This document shows, in pieces, positions 51,887-60,977 of a DNA stretch of 64,000 nucleotides. The stretch covers positions 186,001-250,000 of the forward strand of contig NZ_JYLB01000006.1 of NCBI RefSeq assembly GCF_001042905.1, given 5' to 3'. The notes under the pieces are model-generated. The model saw only the letters and a list, made by a program, of their open reading frames with translations. It ran no database searches and was not told the DNA's origin. Position numbers and translations under genes: made by a program. Numbering within the stretch: position 1 is the stretch's first letter; every line of letters starts with the position of its first letter. The stretch comes from Pseudomonas lini. Its GTDB lineage: Bacteria > Pseudomonadota > Gammaproteobacteria > Pseudomonadales > Pseudomonadaceae.

Positions 51887-53251
51887 ATGACCAGCAACAA
51901 CCCGCAAACCCGTGAATGGCAAGCCCTGAGCAACGATCACCACCTGGCCCCGTTCAGCGACTTCAAGCAGCTGAAAGAGAAAGGCCCGCGGATCATCACC
52001 AGCGCCAAGGGCGTTTACCTCTGGGACAGCGAAGGCAACAAGATCCTCGATGGCATGGCCGGCCTGTGGTGTGTGGCGATCGGCTACGGTCGCGATGAGC
52101 TGGCCGATGCCGCCAGCAAGCAGATGCGCGAACTGCCTTATTACAACCTGTTCTTCCAGACGGCTCACCCGCCGGTGCTGGAGCTGGCCAAGGTCATCGC
52201 CGACGTCGCGCCTGAAGGCATGAATCACGTGTTCTTCACCGGTTCCGGGTCCGAAGGCAACGACACCATGCTGCGGATGGTTCGCCACTACTGGGCGATC
52301 AAGGGCCAGCCGAAGAAGAAAGTCATCATCAGTCGCAAGAACGGCTATCACGGTTCTACCGTGGCCGGCGCGAGCCTGGGTGGCATGACGTACATGCACG
52401 AACAGGGCGACTTGCCGATCCCGGGCATCGTCCACATTGCCCAGCCGTACTGGTTCGGCGAAGGCGGCGACATGACGTCGAACGAGTTCGGTATCTGGGC
52501 GGCCAATCAGCTGGAAGAGAAGATTCTGGAAGTCGGCGTCGACAACGTCGGTGCCTTTATTGCCGAGCCGATCCAGGGCGCTGGTGGCGTGATCATTCCG
52601 CCAGACAGCTACTGGCCGCGCATCAAGGAAATCCTCGCCAAGTACGACATTCTGTTCGTGGCCGACGAAGTGATCTGCGGTTTCGGCCGTACCGGTGAGT
52701 GGTTCGGTACCGATTTCTACGACCTCAAGCCTCACATGATGACCATCGCCAAAGGCCTGACGTCCGGCTACATCCCCATGGGTGGCCTGATCGTGCATGA
52801 CGACGTGGTCGAGGTGCTCAACGAAGGTGGCGATTTCAACCACGGTTTCACTTATTCCGGGCACCCGGTGGCCGCTGCAGTAGCGCTGGAAAACATTCGT
52901 ATCCTGCGCGACGAGAAAATTGTCGAGCGCGTGCGTACAGAAACGGCACCTTATTTGCAAAAGCGTCTACGGGAACTGAGCGATCACCCGTTGGTGGGGG
53001 AAGTGCGTGGGGTCGGTCTGTTGGGGGCCATCGAACTGGTTCAGGACAAAGCCACCCGCAAACGTTACGAAGGCAAGGGCGTCGGCATGATCTGCCGCAC
53101 GTTCTGCTTCGAAAACGGCCTGATCATGCGCGCCGTCGGTGACACCATGATCATTGCTCCGCCACTGGTGATTACACCGGCTGAAATCGACGAGTTGGTG
53201 ACCAAGGCGCGCAAGTGCCTGGACCTGACCCTGAGTGCGTTGCAGGGCTAA
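51887..53251 (+). CDS. spuC: polyamine:pyruvate aminotransferase
   Basis: 454 aa class III PLP transaminase. PLP lysine Lys289 in TIAKGLTSGYIPMGG; the aspartate of LFVADEVICGFGRTG holds the pyridine nitrogen. SpuC transfers an amino group from putrescine or related amines to pyruvate. TAGGAGA precedes the ATG. A 12-bp hairpin follows before spuD. Confidence 0.94.
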   Translation: MTSNNPQTREWQALSNDHHLAPFSDFKQLKEKGPRIITSAKGVYLWDSEGNKILDGMAGLWCVAIGYGRDELADAASKQMRELPYYNLFFQTAHPPVLELAKVIADVAPEGMNHVFFTGSGSEGNDTMLRMVRHYWAIKGQPKKKVIISRKNGYHGSTVAGASLGGMTYMHEQGDLPIPGIVHIAQPYWFGEGGDMTSNEFGIWAANQLEEKILEVGVDNVGAFIAEPIQGAGGVIIPPDSYWPRIKEILAKYDILFVADEVICGFGRTGEWFGTDFYDLKPHMMTIAKGLTSGYIPMGGLIVHDDVVEVLNEGGDFNHGFTYSGHPVAAAVALENIRILRDEKIVERVRTETAPYLQKRLRELSDHPLVGEVRGVGLLGAIELVQDKATRKRYEGKGVGMICRTFCFENGLIMRAVGDTMIIAPPLVITPAEIDELVTKARKCLDLTLSALQG

Positions 53252-53261
53252 GTGCTAGGCT

Positions 53262-53294
53262 CTGAGCGAGGTGTGAAGATTGCACTTCGCTCAG
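53262..53294 (+). promoter_or_regulatory. Hairpin between spuC and spuD
   Basis: CTGAGCGAGGTG / CACTTCGCTCAG, 12 base pairs with one G-U, and a nine-base loop. No T run follows, so it is more likely a processing or stabilising hairpin than a terminator. Confidence 0.6.
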
Positions 53295-53418
53295 TGCAAA
53301 CAAAGGATGGGTCTTTCCTTGAAAGCCTGCCTTGGATCTTGCCAGACTACCGGTTGTTCGGATGCCCAGTAACAGGCCGCTGAGCACGTGGTTAAAAAGA
53401 AAAATTGGAGCATTACCC

Positions 53419-54531
53419 ATGAAGGCATTAGGTATGAAGATAGCTGGCAAGACCCTCCTCGCCATGTCCCTGATGGGCGTGATGGCGGGTGCCGTTCAGG
53501 CTGACGACAAGGTGCTGCACGTGTACAACTGGTCCGATTACATCGCACCGGATACCGTCAAGAAGTTCGAGGCCGAGTCGGGCATCAAAGTCGTCTACGA
53601 CGTGTTCGACAGTAACGAAACCCTTGAAGCCAAGCTGCTGGCGGGCAAGTCCGGCTACGACATCGTCGTGCCGTCGAACAACTTCCTGGCCAAACAGATC
53701 AAGGCCGGCGTTTACCAGAAGCTGGACAAGTCCAAGCTGCCTAACTGGAAAAACCTGAACACGGACCTGCTTAAAGCGGTATCGGTAAGCGACCCGGGTA
53801 ACGAGCACGCATTCCCTTACATGTGGGGTTCGATCGGTATCGGTTTCAACGCCGAGAAGGTCAAGGCTGCATTGGGTGCCGATGCACCGACCAACTCCTG
53901 GGACTTGCTGTTCAAACCTGAAAACGCTGCCAAGTTGAAGGCGTGCGGTATCAGCTTCCTCGATTCGCCAACCGAGATGATTCCGGTGGCGTTGCATTAC
54001 CTGGGCTATCCAACCGACAGCCAGGACAAGAAACAACTGGCTGAAGCCGAAGCGCTGTTCCTGAAGATTCGTCCTTCGGTGGGCTACTTCCACTCGTCCA
54101 AGTACATCTCCGACCTGGCCAACGGCAACATCTGCGTCGCCGTGGGTTACTCGGGTGACATCTACCAGGCCAAGGCTCGCGCCGCTGAAGCCGGTGACAA
54201 GGTGAAAGTCAGCTACAACATTCCGAAAGAAGGTGCCGGCAGCTTCTACGACATGGTCGCCATCCCTAAAGATGCCGAAAACGTCGAAGGCGCCTACAAG
54301 TTCATGACCTTCCTGCAGAAGCCGGAAATCATGGCTGAAATCACCAACGCCGTACGTTTCCCGAACGGTAACGCGGCGTCTACCGCACTGGTTGATAAAG
54401 AAATCACCAGCGATCCAGGCATCTACCCGCCAGCGGAAGTACTGGCCAAGCTGTACGCGATTGCCGACTTGCCGGCCGCGACCCAGCGGATCCTGACTCG
54501 CAGCTGGACCAAGATCAAATCCGGTAAGTAA
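53419..54531 (+). CDS. spuD: polyamine ABC transporter binding protein (putrescine type)
   Basis: 370 aa. Signal peptide (MKALGMKIAGKTLLAMSLMG, AVQA-DD), then VLHVYNWSDYIAPDTVKKFE, YDVFDSNETLEAKLLAGKSG, and FHSSKYISDLANGNICVAVGYSGD, all PotF-type. Start chosen at 53419 with GGAG upstream. In P. aeruginosa SpuD prefers putrescine; here assigned by order and similarity. Confidence 0.93.
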   Translation: MKALGMKIAGKTLLAMSLMGVMAGAVQADDKVLHVYNWSDYIAPDTVKKFEAESGIKVVYDVFDSNETLEAKLLAGKSGYDIVVPSNNFLAKQIKAGVYQKLDKSKLPNWKNLNTDLLKAVSVSDPGNEHAFPYMWGSIGIGFNAEKVKAALGADAPTNSWDLLFKPENAAKLKACGISFLDSPTEMIPVALHYLGYPTDSQDKKQLAEAEALFLKIRPSVGYFHSSKYISDLANGNICVAVGYSGDIYQAKARAAEAGDKVKVSYNIPKEGAGSFYDMVAIPKDAENVEGAYKFMTFLQKPEIMAEITNAVRFPNGNAASTALVDKEITSDPGIYPPAEVLAKLYAIADLPAATQRILTRSWTKIKSGK

Positions 54532-54549
54532 GCCGGTTTGAGGTAACTA

Positions 54550-54583
54550 CCTGTTGCCGTCGTCTACGCGCCGGCGGCAACAG
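54550..54583 (+). promoter_or_regulatory. Hairpin between spuD and spuE
   Basis: CCTGTTGCCG / CGGCAACAGG, perfect arms, 18 bases after spuD. No clear U run. The rest of the 188-base gap holds further inverted pieces such as GCAGCCATGGCTGT. Confidence 0.6.
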
Positions 54584-54719
54584 GAATAATTAAATGACAG
54601 AAAGTTTTGCTGGAACGGTTTTTCGAGGGTAAGTTGCGCGCCGGTTTTGTTGCCAGGCAGCCATGGCTGTCATGTAACGCGGGGCAACTTGGGCCCAACT
54701 AATTTTAGAGGACCTCCAC

Positions 54720-55817
54720 GTGCCTATTTTTTCTTTGTTGCGTAATGCCCTGCTGGTCGGCGCCGGGCTGACACTGGCTGTCAGTGTTCAGGCCGCTGGC
54801 ACAGTGCATATTTATAACTGGTCGGACTACATCGGTGAAACCACCCTGGCCGACTTCCAGAAAGAAACCGGCATCAAGCCGGTGTATGACGTATTCGATT
54901 CCAACGAAACCCTGGAAGGCAAGTTACTGGCCGGGCGTACCGGTTATGACGTGGTCGTGCCGTCCAACCATTTCCTTGGCAAGCAGATCAAGGCTGGCGC
55001 TTTTCAGAAGCTCGACAAATCGAAGCTGACCAACTACTCCAACCTCGACCCGGTACTGCTCAAGCGCCTGGAACAGAACGATCCGGGCAATCAGTACGCT
55101 GTACCATATCTGTGGGGCACCAACGGCATCGGTTACAACGTCGACAAGGTCAAGGCAGTGCTGGGCCTCGACAAGATCGATTCCTGGGATGTGGTGTTCG
55201 AACCGCAGAACATCAAGAAGCTGCACAGCTGTGGCGTGGCGTTCCTCGACTCCGCCGATGAAATGATGCCCACGGTCCTCAACTACATGGGCCTGAACGC
55301 CAACAGCACCAACCCCGAAGACTACAAAAAGGCTGAAGCCAAGTTGCTGGCAGTGCGGCCTTACGTGACGTATTTCCACTCATCCAAATACATCGCAGAC
55401 TTGGCCAACGGTGACATCTGCGTGGCGATCGGTTTCTCCGGCGACATGTTCCAGGCCAAGGCCCGCGCAGATGAAGCCGGCAAAGGCATGAACATCGCCT
55501 ACTCGATTCCGAAAGAAGGCGGCGCGCTCTGGTTCGACATGCTGGCGATCCCCAAGGATGCCGCCAACGCCAAAGAAGCCCATGCCTTCATCAACTATTT
55601 GCTGAAACCCGAGGTGATTGCCCAGGTCAGCAATTCCGTTGGCTACGCCAACCCGAATCCCGGGTCGGACAAACTGATGGAACAGTCTATACGCACCGAC
55701 GCATCGGTATATCCACCGCAAGCGGTCCTCGACAAGACATACGTCTCCACCGAGTTGCCACCGAACATTCAACGTTTGATGACGCGCAGCTGGACCAAGG
55801 TCAAGTCGGGCAAATAG
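54720..55817 (+). CDS. spuE: polyamine ABC transporter binding protein (spermidine type)
   Basis: 365 aa, paralogue of SpuD with the same YNWSDYI, VFDSNETLEGKLLAG and FHSSKYIADLANGDICVAIGFSGD blocks. GTG start with AGAGGA upstream; the signal peptide ends near VQA-AG. In P. aeruginosa SpuE is spermidine-preferential and linked to type III secretion; here inferred from position. Confidence 0.92.
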   Translation: MPIFSLLRNALLVGAGLTLAVSVQAAGTVHIYNWSDYIGETTLADFQKETGIKPVYDVFDSNETLEGKLLAGRTGYDVVVPSNHFLGKQIKAGAFQKLDKSKLTNYSNLDPVLLKRLEQNDPGNQYAVPYLWGTNGIGYNVDKVKAVLGLDKIDSWDVVFEPQNIKKLHSCGVAFLDSADEMMPTVLNYMGLNANSTNPEDYKKAEAKLLAVRPYVTYFHSSKYIADLANGDICVAIGFSGDMFQAKARADEAGKGMNIAYSIPKEGGALWFDMLAIPKDAANAKEAHAFINYLLKPEVIAQVSNSVGYANPNPGSDKLMEQSIRTDASVYPPQAVLDKTYVSTELPPNIQRLMTRSWTKVKSGK

Positions 55818-55878
55818 CTTCAAACTATCCAGGTTCGCCACGTTGAGCGAACTGCAAATTCTGTTGGGAGTTTCGTAA

Positions 55879-57021
55879 ATGGCAGTTGCCTCCGGCGCCT
55901 ATAAGAAAGCCCTCGAGGGCGACCAGACACCTAAACAGGTGCTGGTCAAAATCGACCGGGTCACAAAAAAGTTCGACGAGACGATTGCCGTGGACGACGT
56001 GTCCCTGGAAATCAAGAAAGGCGAAATCTTCGCCTTGCTCGGCGGCTCGGGTTCGGGCAAATCCACCTTGCTGCGGATGCTGGCAGGTTTCGAACGGCCC
56101 ACGGAGGGGCGCATTTACCTCGATGGCGTAGACATCACGGACATGCCGCCGTACGAGCGACCGATCAACATGATGTTCCAGTCCTATGCCTTGTTCCCGC
56201 ACATGACCGTGGCGCAGAACATCGCCTTCGGCCTCAAGCAGGACAAGATTCCGGGGGCTGAAGTCGACGCTCGCGTGGCCGAGATGCTCAAGCTGGTGCA
56301 GATGAGCCAGTACGCCAAGCGCAAACCCCATCAGTTGTCCGGCGGTCAGCGTCAGCGTGTGGCGCTGGCGCGTTCGTTGGCCAAGCGGCCGAAGCTGTTG
56401 CTGCTAGACGAACCGATGGGCGCGCTGGACAAGAAACTGCGCTCGCAAATGCAGCTGGAATTGGTCGAGATCATCGAGCGGGTCGGCGTGACCTGCGTGA
56501 TGGTGACCCACGACCAGGAAGAAGCCATGACCATGGCCGAGCGCATCGCGATCATGCACCTGGGCTGGATCGCCCAGATCGGCAGCCCGATCGACATCTA
56601 CGAAACCCCGACCAGCCGTCTGGTCTGCGAATTCATCGGCAACGTCAACATATTCGAAGGCGAAGTGGTGGACGACGCCGAGGGCCATGCGCTGATCACC
56701 TGCAAGGATCTGGACCGCAGTATCTATGTGGGTCACGGCATCAGCACCTCGGTGCAGGACAAGTCCGTGACCTACGCGATCCGTCCGGAAAAACTGCTGG
56801 TGACGGCCGACATGCCGACCTGCGAACACAACTGGTCCAGCGGCAAAGTGCATGACATTGCCTACCTCGGCGGCCACTCGGTGTTCTACGTCGAATTGCC
56901 GAGCGGCAAACTGGTGCAGTCCTTCGTCGCCAACGCCGAGCGCCGCGGCCAGCGCCCAACCTGGGGTGACCAGGTTTACGTGTACTGGGAAGACGACAGC
57001 GGCGTGGTACTTCGCTCATGA
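55879..57021 (+). CDS. spuF: polyamine ABC transporter ATPase
   Basis: 380 aa PotG/PotA-type ATPase. Walker A GGSGSGKST, signature LSGGQRQR, Walker B LLLLDEPMGALD, switch His in MVTHDQEEAM, and a C-terminal TOBE domain (from about residue 290). The 3' end overlaps spuG by four bases. Confidence 0.94.
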   Translation: MAVASGAYKKALEGDQTPKQVLVKIDRVTKKFDETIAVDDVSLEIKKGEIFALLGGSGSGKSTLLRMLAGFERPTEGRIYLDGVDITDMPPYERPINMMFQSYALFPHMTVAQNIAFGLKQDKIPGAEVDARVAEMLKLVQMSQYAKRKPHQLSGGQRQRVALARSLAKRPKLLLLDEPMGALDKKLRSQMQLELVEIIERVGVTCVMVTHDQEEAMTMAERIAIMHLGWIAQIGSPIDIYETPTSRLVCEFIGNVNIFEGEVVDDAEGHALITCKDLDRSIYVGHGISTSVQDKSVTYAIRPEKLLVTADMPTCEHNWSSGKVHDIAYLGGHSVFYVELPSGKLVQSFVANAERRGQRPTWGDQVYVYWEDDSGVVLRS

Positions 57022-57938
57022 ACATGCGCAAATTCAAACGCCGGCTCAATCGAATAATTCCCGGTGGCCGTCAGCTGGTCATCGGGGTTCCCTTCATCTG
57101 GCTGTTCCTGTTCTTCATGCTGCCGTTCTTCATCGTATTGAAGATCAGCTTCGCCGAAGCCGACGTGGCCATTCCGCCGTACACCGAGATCTATAGCTTC
57201 ATCGACCAGAAGCTCCAGGTGCTGCTTAACCTGAGCAACTACGCGATGCTGGGCGATGACGAGTTGTACATCGCCGCTTACCTCGGCTCATTGAAGATGG
57301 CGCTGATCAGCACCGTCCTCTGTTTGCTGATCGGCTACCCGATGGCCTACGCCATTGCCAGCGCCCGCAAAGAGCTGCAAACGGTGCTGGTGCTGCTGAT
57401 CATGATGCCGACCTGGACCGCGATCCTGATCCGCGTTTATGCGTGGATGGGCATTCTCAGTAACAACGGGCTGCTTAACGGCTTCTTGATGAGCATGGGC
57501 TGGATCGACGAGCCGCTGCAGATCCTCAACACCAACCTCGCGGTCTATATCGGGGTCGTTTATTCCTATCTGCCGTTCATGATCCTGCCGCTCTACGCCA
57601 ACCTGGTTAAACACGACAACAGCCTGCTGGAAGCCGCGTCCGACCTGGGTTCGAGCACCTTCAACAGCTTCTGGAAAATCACCATTCCGTTGTCCAAGAA
57701 CGGCATCATCGCCGGCTGCATGCTGGTGTTCATTCCGGTGGTGGGTGAGTTCGTGATCCCGGAACTGCTCGGTGGTCCGGAAACCCTGATGATCGGTAAA
57801 GTGCTCTGGCAAGAGTTCTTCAACAACCGTGACTGGCCGGTGGCGTCAGCGCTTGCGGTGGTGATGCTGGCGATCCTGATTGTGCCGATTATCCTGTTCA
57901 ACCGTAGTCAGGCCAAAGAAATGGAGGGCAAGGAATGA
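57018..57938 (+). CDS. spuG: polyamine ABC transporter permease (PotH type)
   Basis: 306 aa with about six membrane helices; the EAA loop is EAASDLGSSTFNSFWKITIPL. Starts in an ATGA overlap with spuF and ends in an ATGA overlap with spuH, so the three are tightly coupled. Confidence 0.93.
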   Translation: MNMRKFKRRLNRIIPGGRQLVIGVPFIWLFLFFMLPFFIVLKISFAEADVAIPPYTEIYSFIDQKLQVLLNLSNYAMLGDDELYIAAYLGSLKMALISTVLCLLIGYPMAYAIASARKELQTVLVLLIMMPTWTAILIRVYAWMGILSNNGLLNGFLMSMGWIDEPLQILNTNLAVYIGVVYSYLPFMILPLYANLVKHDNSLLEAASDLGSSTFNSFWKITIPLSKNGIIAGCMLVFIPVVGEFVIPELLGGPETLMIGKVLWQEFFNNRDWPVASALAVVMLAILIVPIILFNRSQAKEMEGKE

Positions 57939-58825
57939 AGCGCTTCCGTTTCTCAAGTTTCATGCTGGTAGCGGGTTTGCTGTTCATCTACGCGCCGATG
58001 CTGATCCTGGTGATCTACTCGTTCAACGCCTCGAAACTGGTGACGGTGTGGGGCGGCTGGTCGATCAAGTGGTACGTGGGGTTGATGGACAACACCCAAC
58101 TGATGGGCTCGGTGGTGCGTTCGCTGGAAATCGCCTGCTACACGGCGATTGCAGCGGTGGCACTGGGGACGCTGGCGGCCTTCGTGCTGACGCGTATCAC
58201 CCACTTCAAGGGCCGCACGCTGTTCGGTGGTCTGGTCACCGCACCGCTGGTGATGCCGGAAGTGATCACCGGTCTGTCGCTGTTGCTGCTGTTCGTGGCC
58301 ATGGCGCAGATGATCGGTTGGCCACAGGAGCGCGGCATCGTCACCATCTGGATCGCCCACACCACGTTCTGTGCAGCGTATGTGGCGGTGGTGGTCTCGG
58401 CGCGTTTGCGTGAGCTGGACCTGTCCATCGAAGAGGCGGCCATGGACCTGGGCGCGCGGCCGTGGAAGGTGTTCTTCCTGATCACCATCCCGATGATCGC
58501 ACCATCGCTGGCGGCGGGGGGCATGATGTCGTTTGCCTTGTCGCTGGATGACCTGGTGCTGGCGAGCTTCGTGTCCGGTCCGGGTTCCACGACCTTGCCG
58601 ATGGAAGTGTTCTCGGCGGTGCGCCTGGGCGTGAAGCCCGAGATCAACGCCGTGGCCAGCCTGATTCTGCTGGCGGTGTCGCTGGTGACGTTCCTGGTCT
58701 GGTACTTCAGCCGTCGTGCCGAAGAGATTCGCAAGCGTGCGATCCAGCAGGCCATCGAAGAAGGCGCCGCCGATTCCTGGAAACAACCGGACGTGCGCCG
58801 GGCGCAGGCGCCGGAAGCGGCTTGA
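57935..58825 (+). CDS. spuH: polyamine ABC transporter permease (PotI type)
   Basis: 296 aa; EAA loop EAAMDLGARPWKVFFLITIPM, helices from residue 10 on, and a C-terminal cytoplasmic tail of about 35 charged residues. Pairs with SpuG. Last gene of the operon, followed by a REP doublet. Confidence 0.93.
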   Translation: MKRFRFSSFMLVAGLLFIYAPMLILVIYSFNASKLVTVWGGWSIKWYVGLMDNTQLMGSVVRSLEIACYTAIAAVALGTLAAFVLTRITHFKGRTLFGGLVTAPLVMPEVITGLSLLLLFVAMAQMIGWPQERGIVTIWIAHTTFCAAYVAVVVSARLRELDLSIEEAAMDLGARPWKVFFLITIPMIAPSLAAGGMMSFALSLDDLVLASFVSGPGSTTLPMEVFSAVRLGVKPEINAVASLILLAVSLVTFLVWYFSRRAEEIRKRAIQQAIEEGAADSWKQPDVRRAQAPEAA

Positions 58826-58870
58826 GCTTGATGCCGGGTTGACCACGCATGTGTGGCCAACCCAAATCCA

Positions 58871-58962
58871 CTGTGGGAGCGGGCTTGCTCGCGAAGACGG
58901 ACTGACATTCAACATCCATGTTGACTGACACACCGCCTTCGCGAGCAAGCCCGCTCCCACAT
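58871..58962. repeat. REP doublet (type 3)
   Basis: Inverted copies of a motif containing GTGGGAGCGGGCTTGCTCGC with a ~43-base spacer that itself holds CAACATCCATGTTG. Ends five bases from the HD gene's stop codon. Confidence 0.85.
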
Positions 58963-58966
58963 TGGT

Positions 58967-59608
58967 TTATGCCACCCAAGGTGATTTGCGGATGATCTCG
59001 ACGAAGTTCATCGGCTTGAAGCCCGGCTCGCTGTCCACCAGCACATCCGCGTTCACGGTGCCAAAAGTGCTGTCCGGCTTATGTTTGAAGCCATTGGCGA
59101 ACGCACACAGGATGCACTCCTTGAACCCTTCACCCCGTGGATGCGCATGCACCACTGCTTCACGCTGCACGGTGGAAAACGCCGCATAGTCGATGCCCAG
59201 CACATCCATCTCGACGCCGGCAGTCACCAGCGCCACGTTGGGACGCAGGTGTTGCGGCACGCCCGGTGTGGTGTGCAGGGCAATCGACAGCCACACCTGT
59301 TCGATATCGTCGTCGGACAAACCGTAGGGTTTGAGGAATGCTTTGGCTGCGTTGGCACTGTCGACTTCGAAGCGTTCGTCATCGCTGCGATAACCTTCCA
59401 CCAGGCCCAAATCATGGAACATCGCGCCGACGTACAGCAGCTCCGGGTCGTAGGCCAACTGCTTGCGCTCACCGCTCAAGGCACCAAACAGAAACACCCG
59501 GCGTGAGTGGTGAAACAGCAGGTCGGACTCGATGTCGCGAATGTATTCAGTGGTGGCCCTGGCCAACGCGCTGTCGGGGATTTTGATACCGGCGATGATG
59601 CTGCTCAT
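58967..59608 (-). CDS. HD-domain metal-dependent hydrolase
   Basis: 213 aa. HD motif histidines and aspartates in FHHSRRVFLFG, LYVGAMFHDLGLVEGY and LSIALHTTPG. Related to cyanamide-hydratase-like HD proteins; the substrate is unknown. ATG 59608 has AGGAAAGCACC upstream. Monocistronic and convergent to spuH. Confidence 0.85.
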   Translation of the reverse strand: MSSIIAGIKIPDSALARATTEYIRDIESDLLFHHSRRVFLFGALSGERKQLAYDPELLYVGAMFHDLGLVEGYRSDDERFEVDSANAAKAFLKPYGLSDDDIEQVWLSIALHTTPGVPQHLRPNVALVTAGVEMDVLGIDYAAFSTVQREAVVHAHPRGEGFKECILCAFANGFKHKPDSTFGTVNADVLVDSEPGFKPMNFVEIIRKSPWVA

Positions 59609-59777
59609 GGTGCTTTCCTCATGGGGAACGCCGTGGCGGCGCTGATGGGGTCAGTCTGTTCGCGCAGCCGAAACCGGACAATCGATCCATGGCTGCGATC
59701 CCGGCCAATGAACCTGCCTATCGCGCCAACCTCGCTTGTTGGGCTTGGATTGGCTAGGGTTGAGGGTGATCAGCCAG

Positions 59778-59853
59778 AAAAGATCGCAGCCTTCGGCAGC
59801 TCCTACAGGGGGGCGCAATCCCATGTAGGAGCTGCCGAAGGCTGCGATCTTTT
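59778..59853. repeat. REP doublet (type 1)
   Basis: Inverted type 1 copies with an ~18-base spacer, 24 bases upstream of the GlxA-type gene, hence within its promoter or 5' leader. Confidence 0.85.
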
Positions 59854-59876
59854 CAATGTGAAGGTGAACTTGAACC

Positions 59877-60842
59877 ATGAGTAAAACCATTGCCATCGTG
59901 GTGTTCCCAGGCGTCCAGTCGCTGGACGTCACCGGCCCCATGGATGTGTTTTCCGAAGCCAATCGCTTTCTGGCCCCGGAGGATCACTATCGGCTGGAGG
60001 TTATCGGTGTCGAGCATGGGGTGATGGCGTGCTCCAACGGTTTGTCACTCAATGCCCACCGGCATTTCAGTGAAGCGCTGGAAACTTATGACTTGCTGTT
60101 GGTGGCGGGCGGGCCGCAGTTGCCGTTCATGAATTTTGGCGCGGCGTTCGATACCTGGTTGCGCGATGCCTGCGCGCGGGCGCAACGTTTTGGCTCGATC
60201 TGCAACGGCGCCTTCATGCTCGCCCGGGCCGGACTGCTCGATGGGCGAACAGTCACCACCCATTGGGGTGATGCCGCGGCGCTGGCGCAGTTGTGCCCGT
60301 CGACTCAGGTCGAGGCTGATCGTTTGTACGTGCAGGACGGCGAGCTTTACACCTCGGCCGGGGTTACGGCGGGGATCGATTTGTCGCTGTATCTGCTGGC
60401 CCGGGATCACGGGCCGGACGTGGCACTCAGCGTGGCCAAGCGGCTGGTGGTGTTCACTCAGCGCTCGGGCGGGCAATCGCAGTTCAGCCCGTTCCTCACG
60501 CCCCATGCCGAACCGACTTCGGCGGTGGCGTTGGTCCAGCTCTATGTGTTGGCCAACCTCAATGGCGACCTGACCATTGCTGATCTGGCCAACGCCGCCA
60601 ACATGAGCACGCGCAACTTTTCCCGGGTGTTTGCCAAGGAGGCGAAAATCACCCCGGCGGAATTTGTCGAACGGGCGAGGGTGGACGCGGCGCGGGTGAT
60701 GCTCGAAAGCACCCATGCGCCGCTGAAAACCGTGGCGTATCAGTGCGGGTTTCGCGATGCCCAGCACATGCGCAGTGTGTTCAACCGCAGGCTGGGAGTG
60801 ACACCGCAGCAGTTCAGGTTGAATTTTGCGGTGATGGTTTAG
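59877..60842 (+). CDS. GlxA-type transcriptional regulator (DJ-1/PfpI + AraC HTH)
   Basis: 321 aa. N-terminal DJ-1/PfpI amidotransferase-like domain (IAIVVFPGVQSLDVTGPMDV; the nucleophile elbow GSICNGAFMLA retains a Cys), C-terminal AraC double HTH (LTIADLANAANMSTRNFSRVF, VAYQCGFRDAQHMRSVFNRR). Such regulators sense small nitrogenous metabolites in some cases. Target unknown. Confidence 0.9.
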   Translation: MSKTIAIVVFPGVQSLDVTGPMDVFSEANRFLAPEDHYRLEVIGVEHGVMACSNGLSLNAHRHFSEALETYDLLLVAGGPQLPFMNFGAAFDTWLRDACARAQRFGSICNGAFMLARAGLLDGRTVTTHWGDAAALAQLCPSTQVEADRLYVQDGELYTSAGVTAGIDLSLYLLARDHGPDVALSVAKRLVVFTQRSGGQSQFSPFLTPHAEPTSAVALVQLYVLANLNGDLTIADLANAANMSTRNFSRVFAKEAKITPAEFVERARVDAARVMLESTHAPLKTVAYQCGFRDAQHMRSVFNRRLGVTPQQFRLNFAVMV

Positions 60843-60867
60843 CGGCATATTGTGTTGCTTGTCATGG

Positions 60868-60957
60868 CCCCTTCGCGAGCAAGCCCGCTCCCACAGTTGA
60901 CCGAGTTGTTCAGACAGGCACGGTCTAATGTGGGAGCGGGCTTGCTCGCGAAGGCGT
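60868..60957. repeat. REP doublet (type 3)
   Basis: Inverted type 3 copies with a ~41-base spacer in the convergent gap before the acylase gene's stop. Confidence 0.85.
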
Positions 60958-60977
60958 CAGCCGGGCCAACAAAAAAT

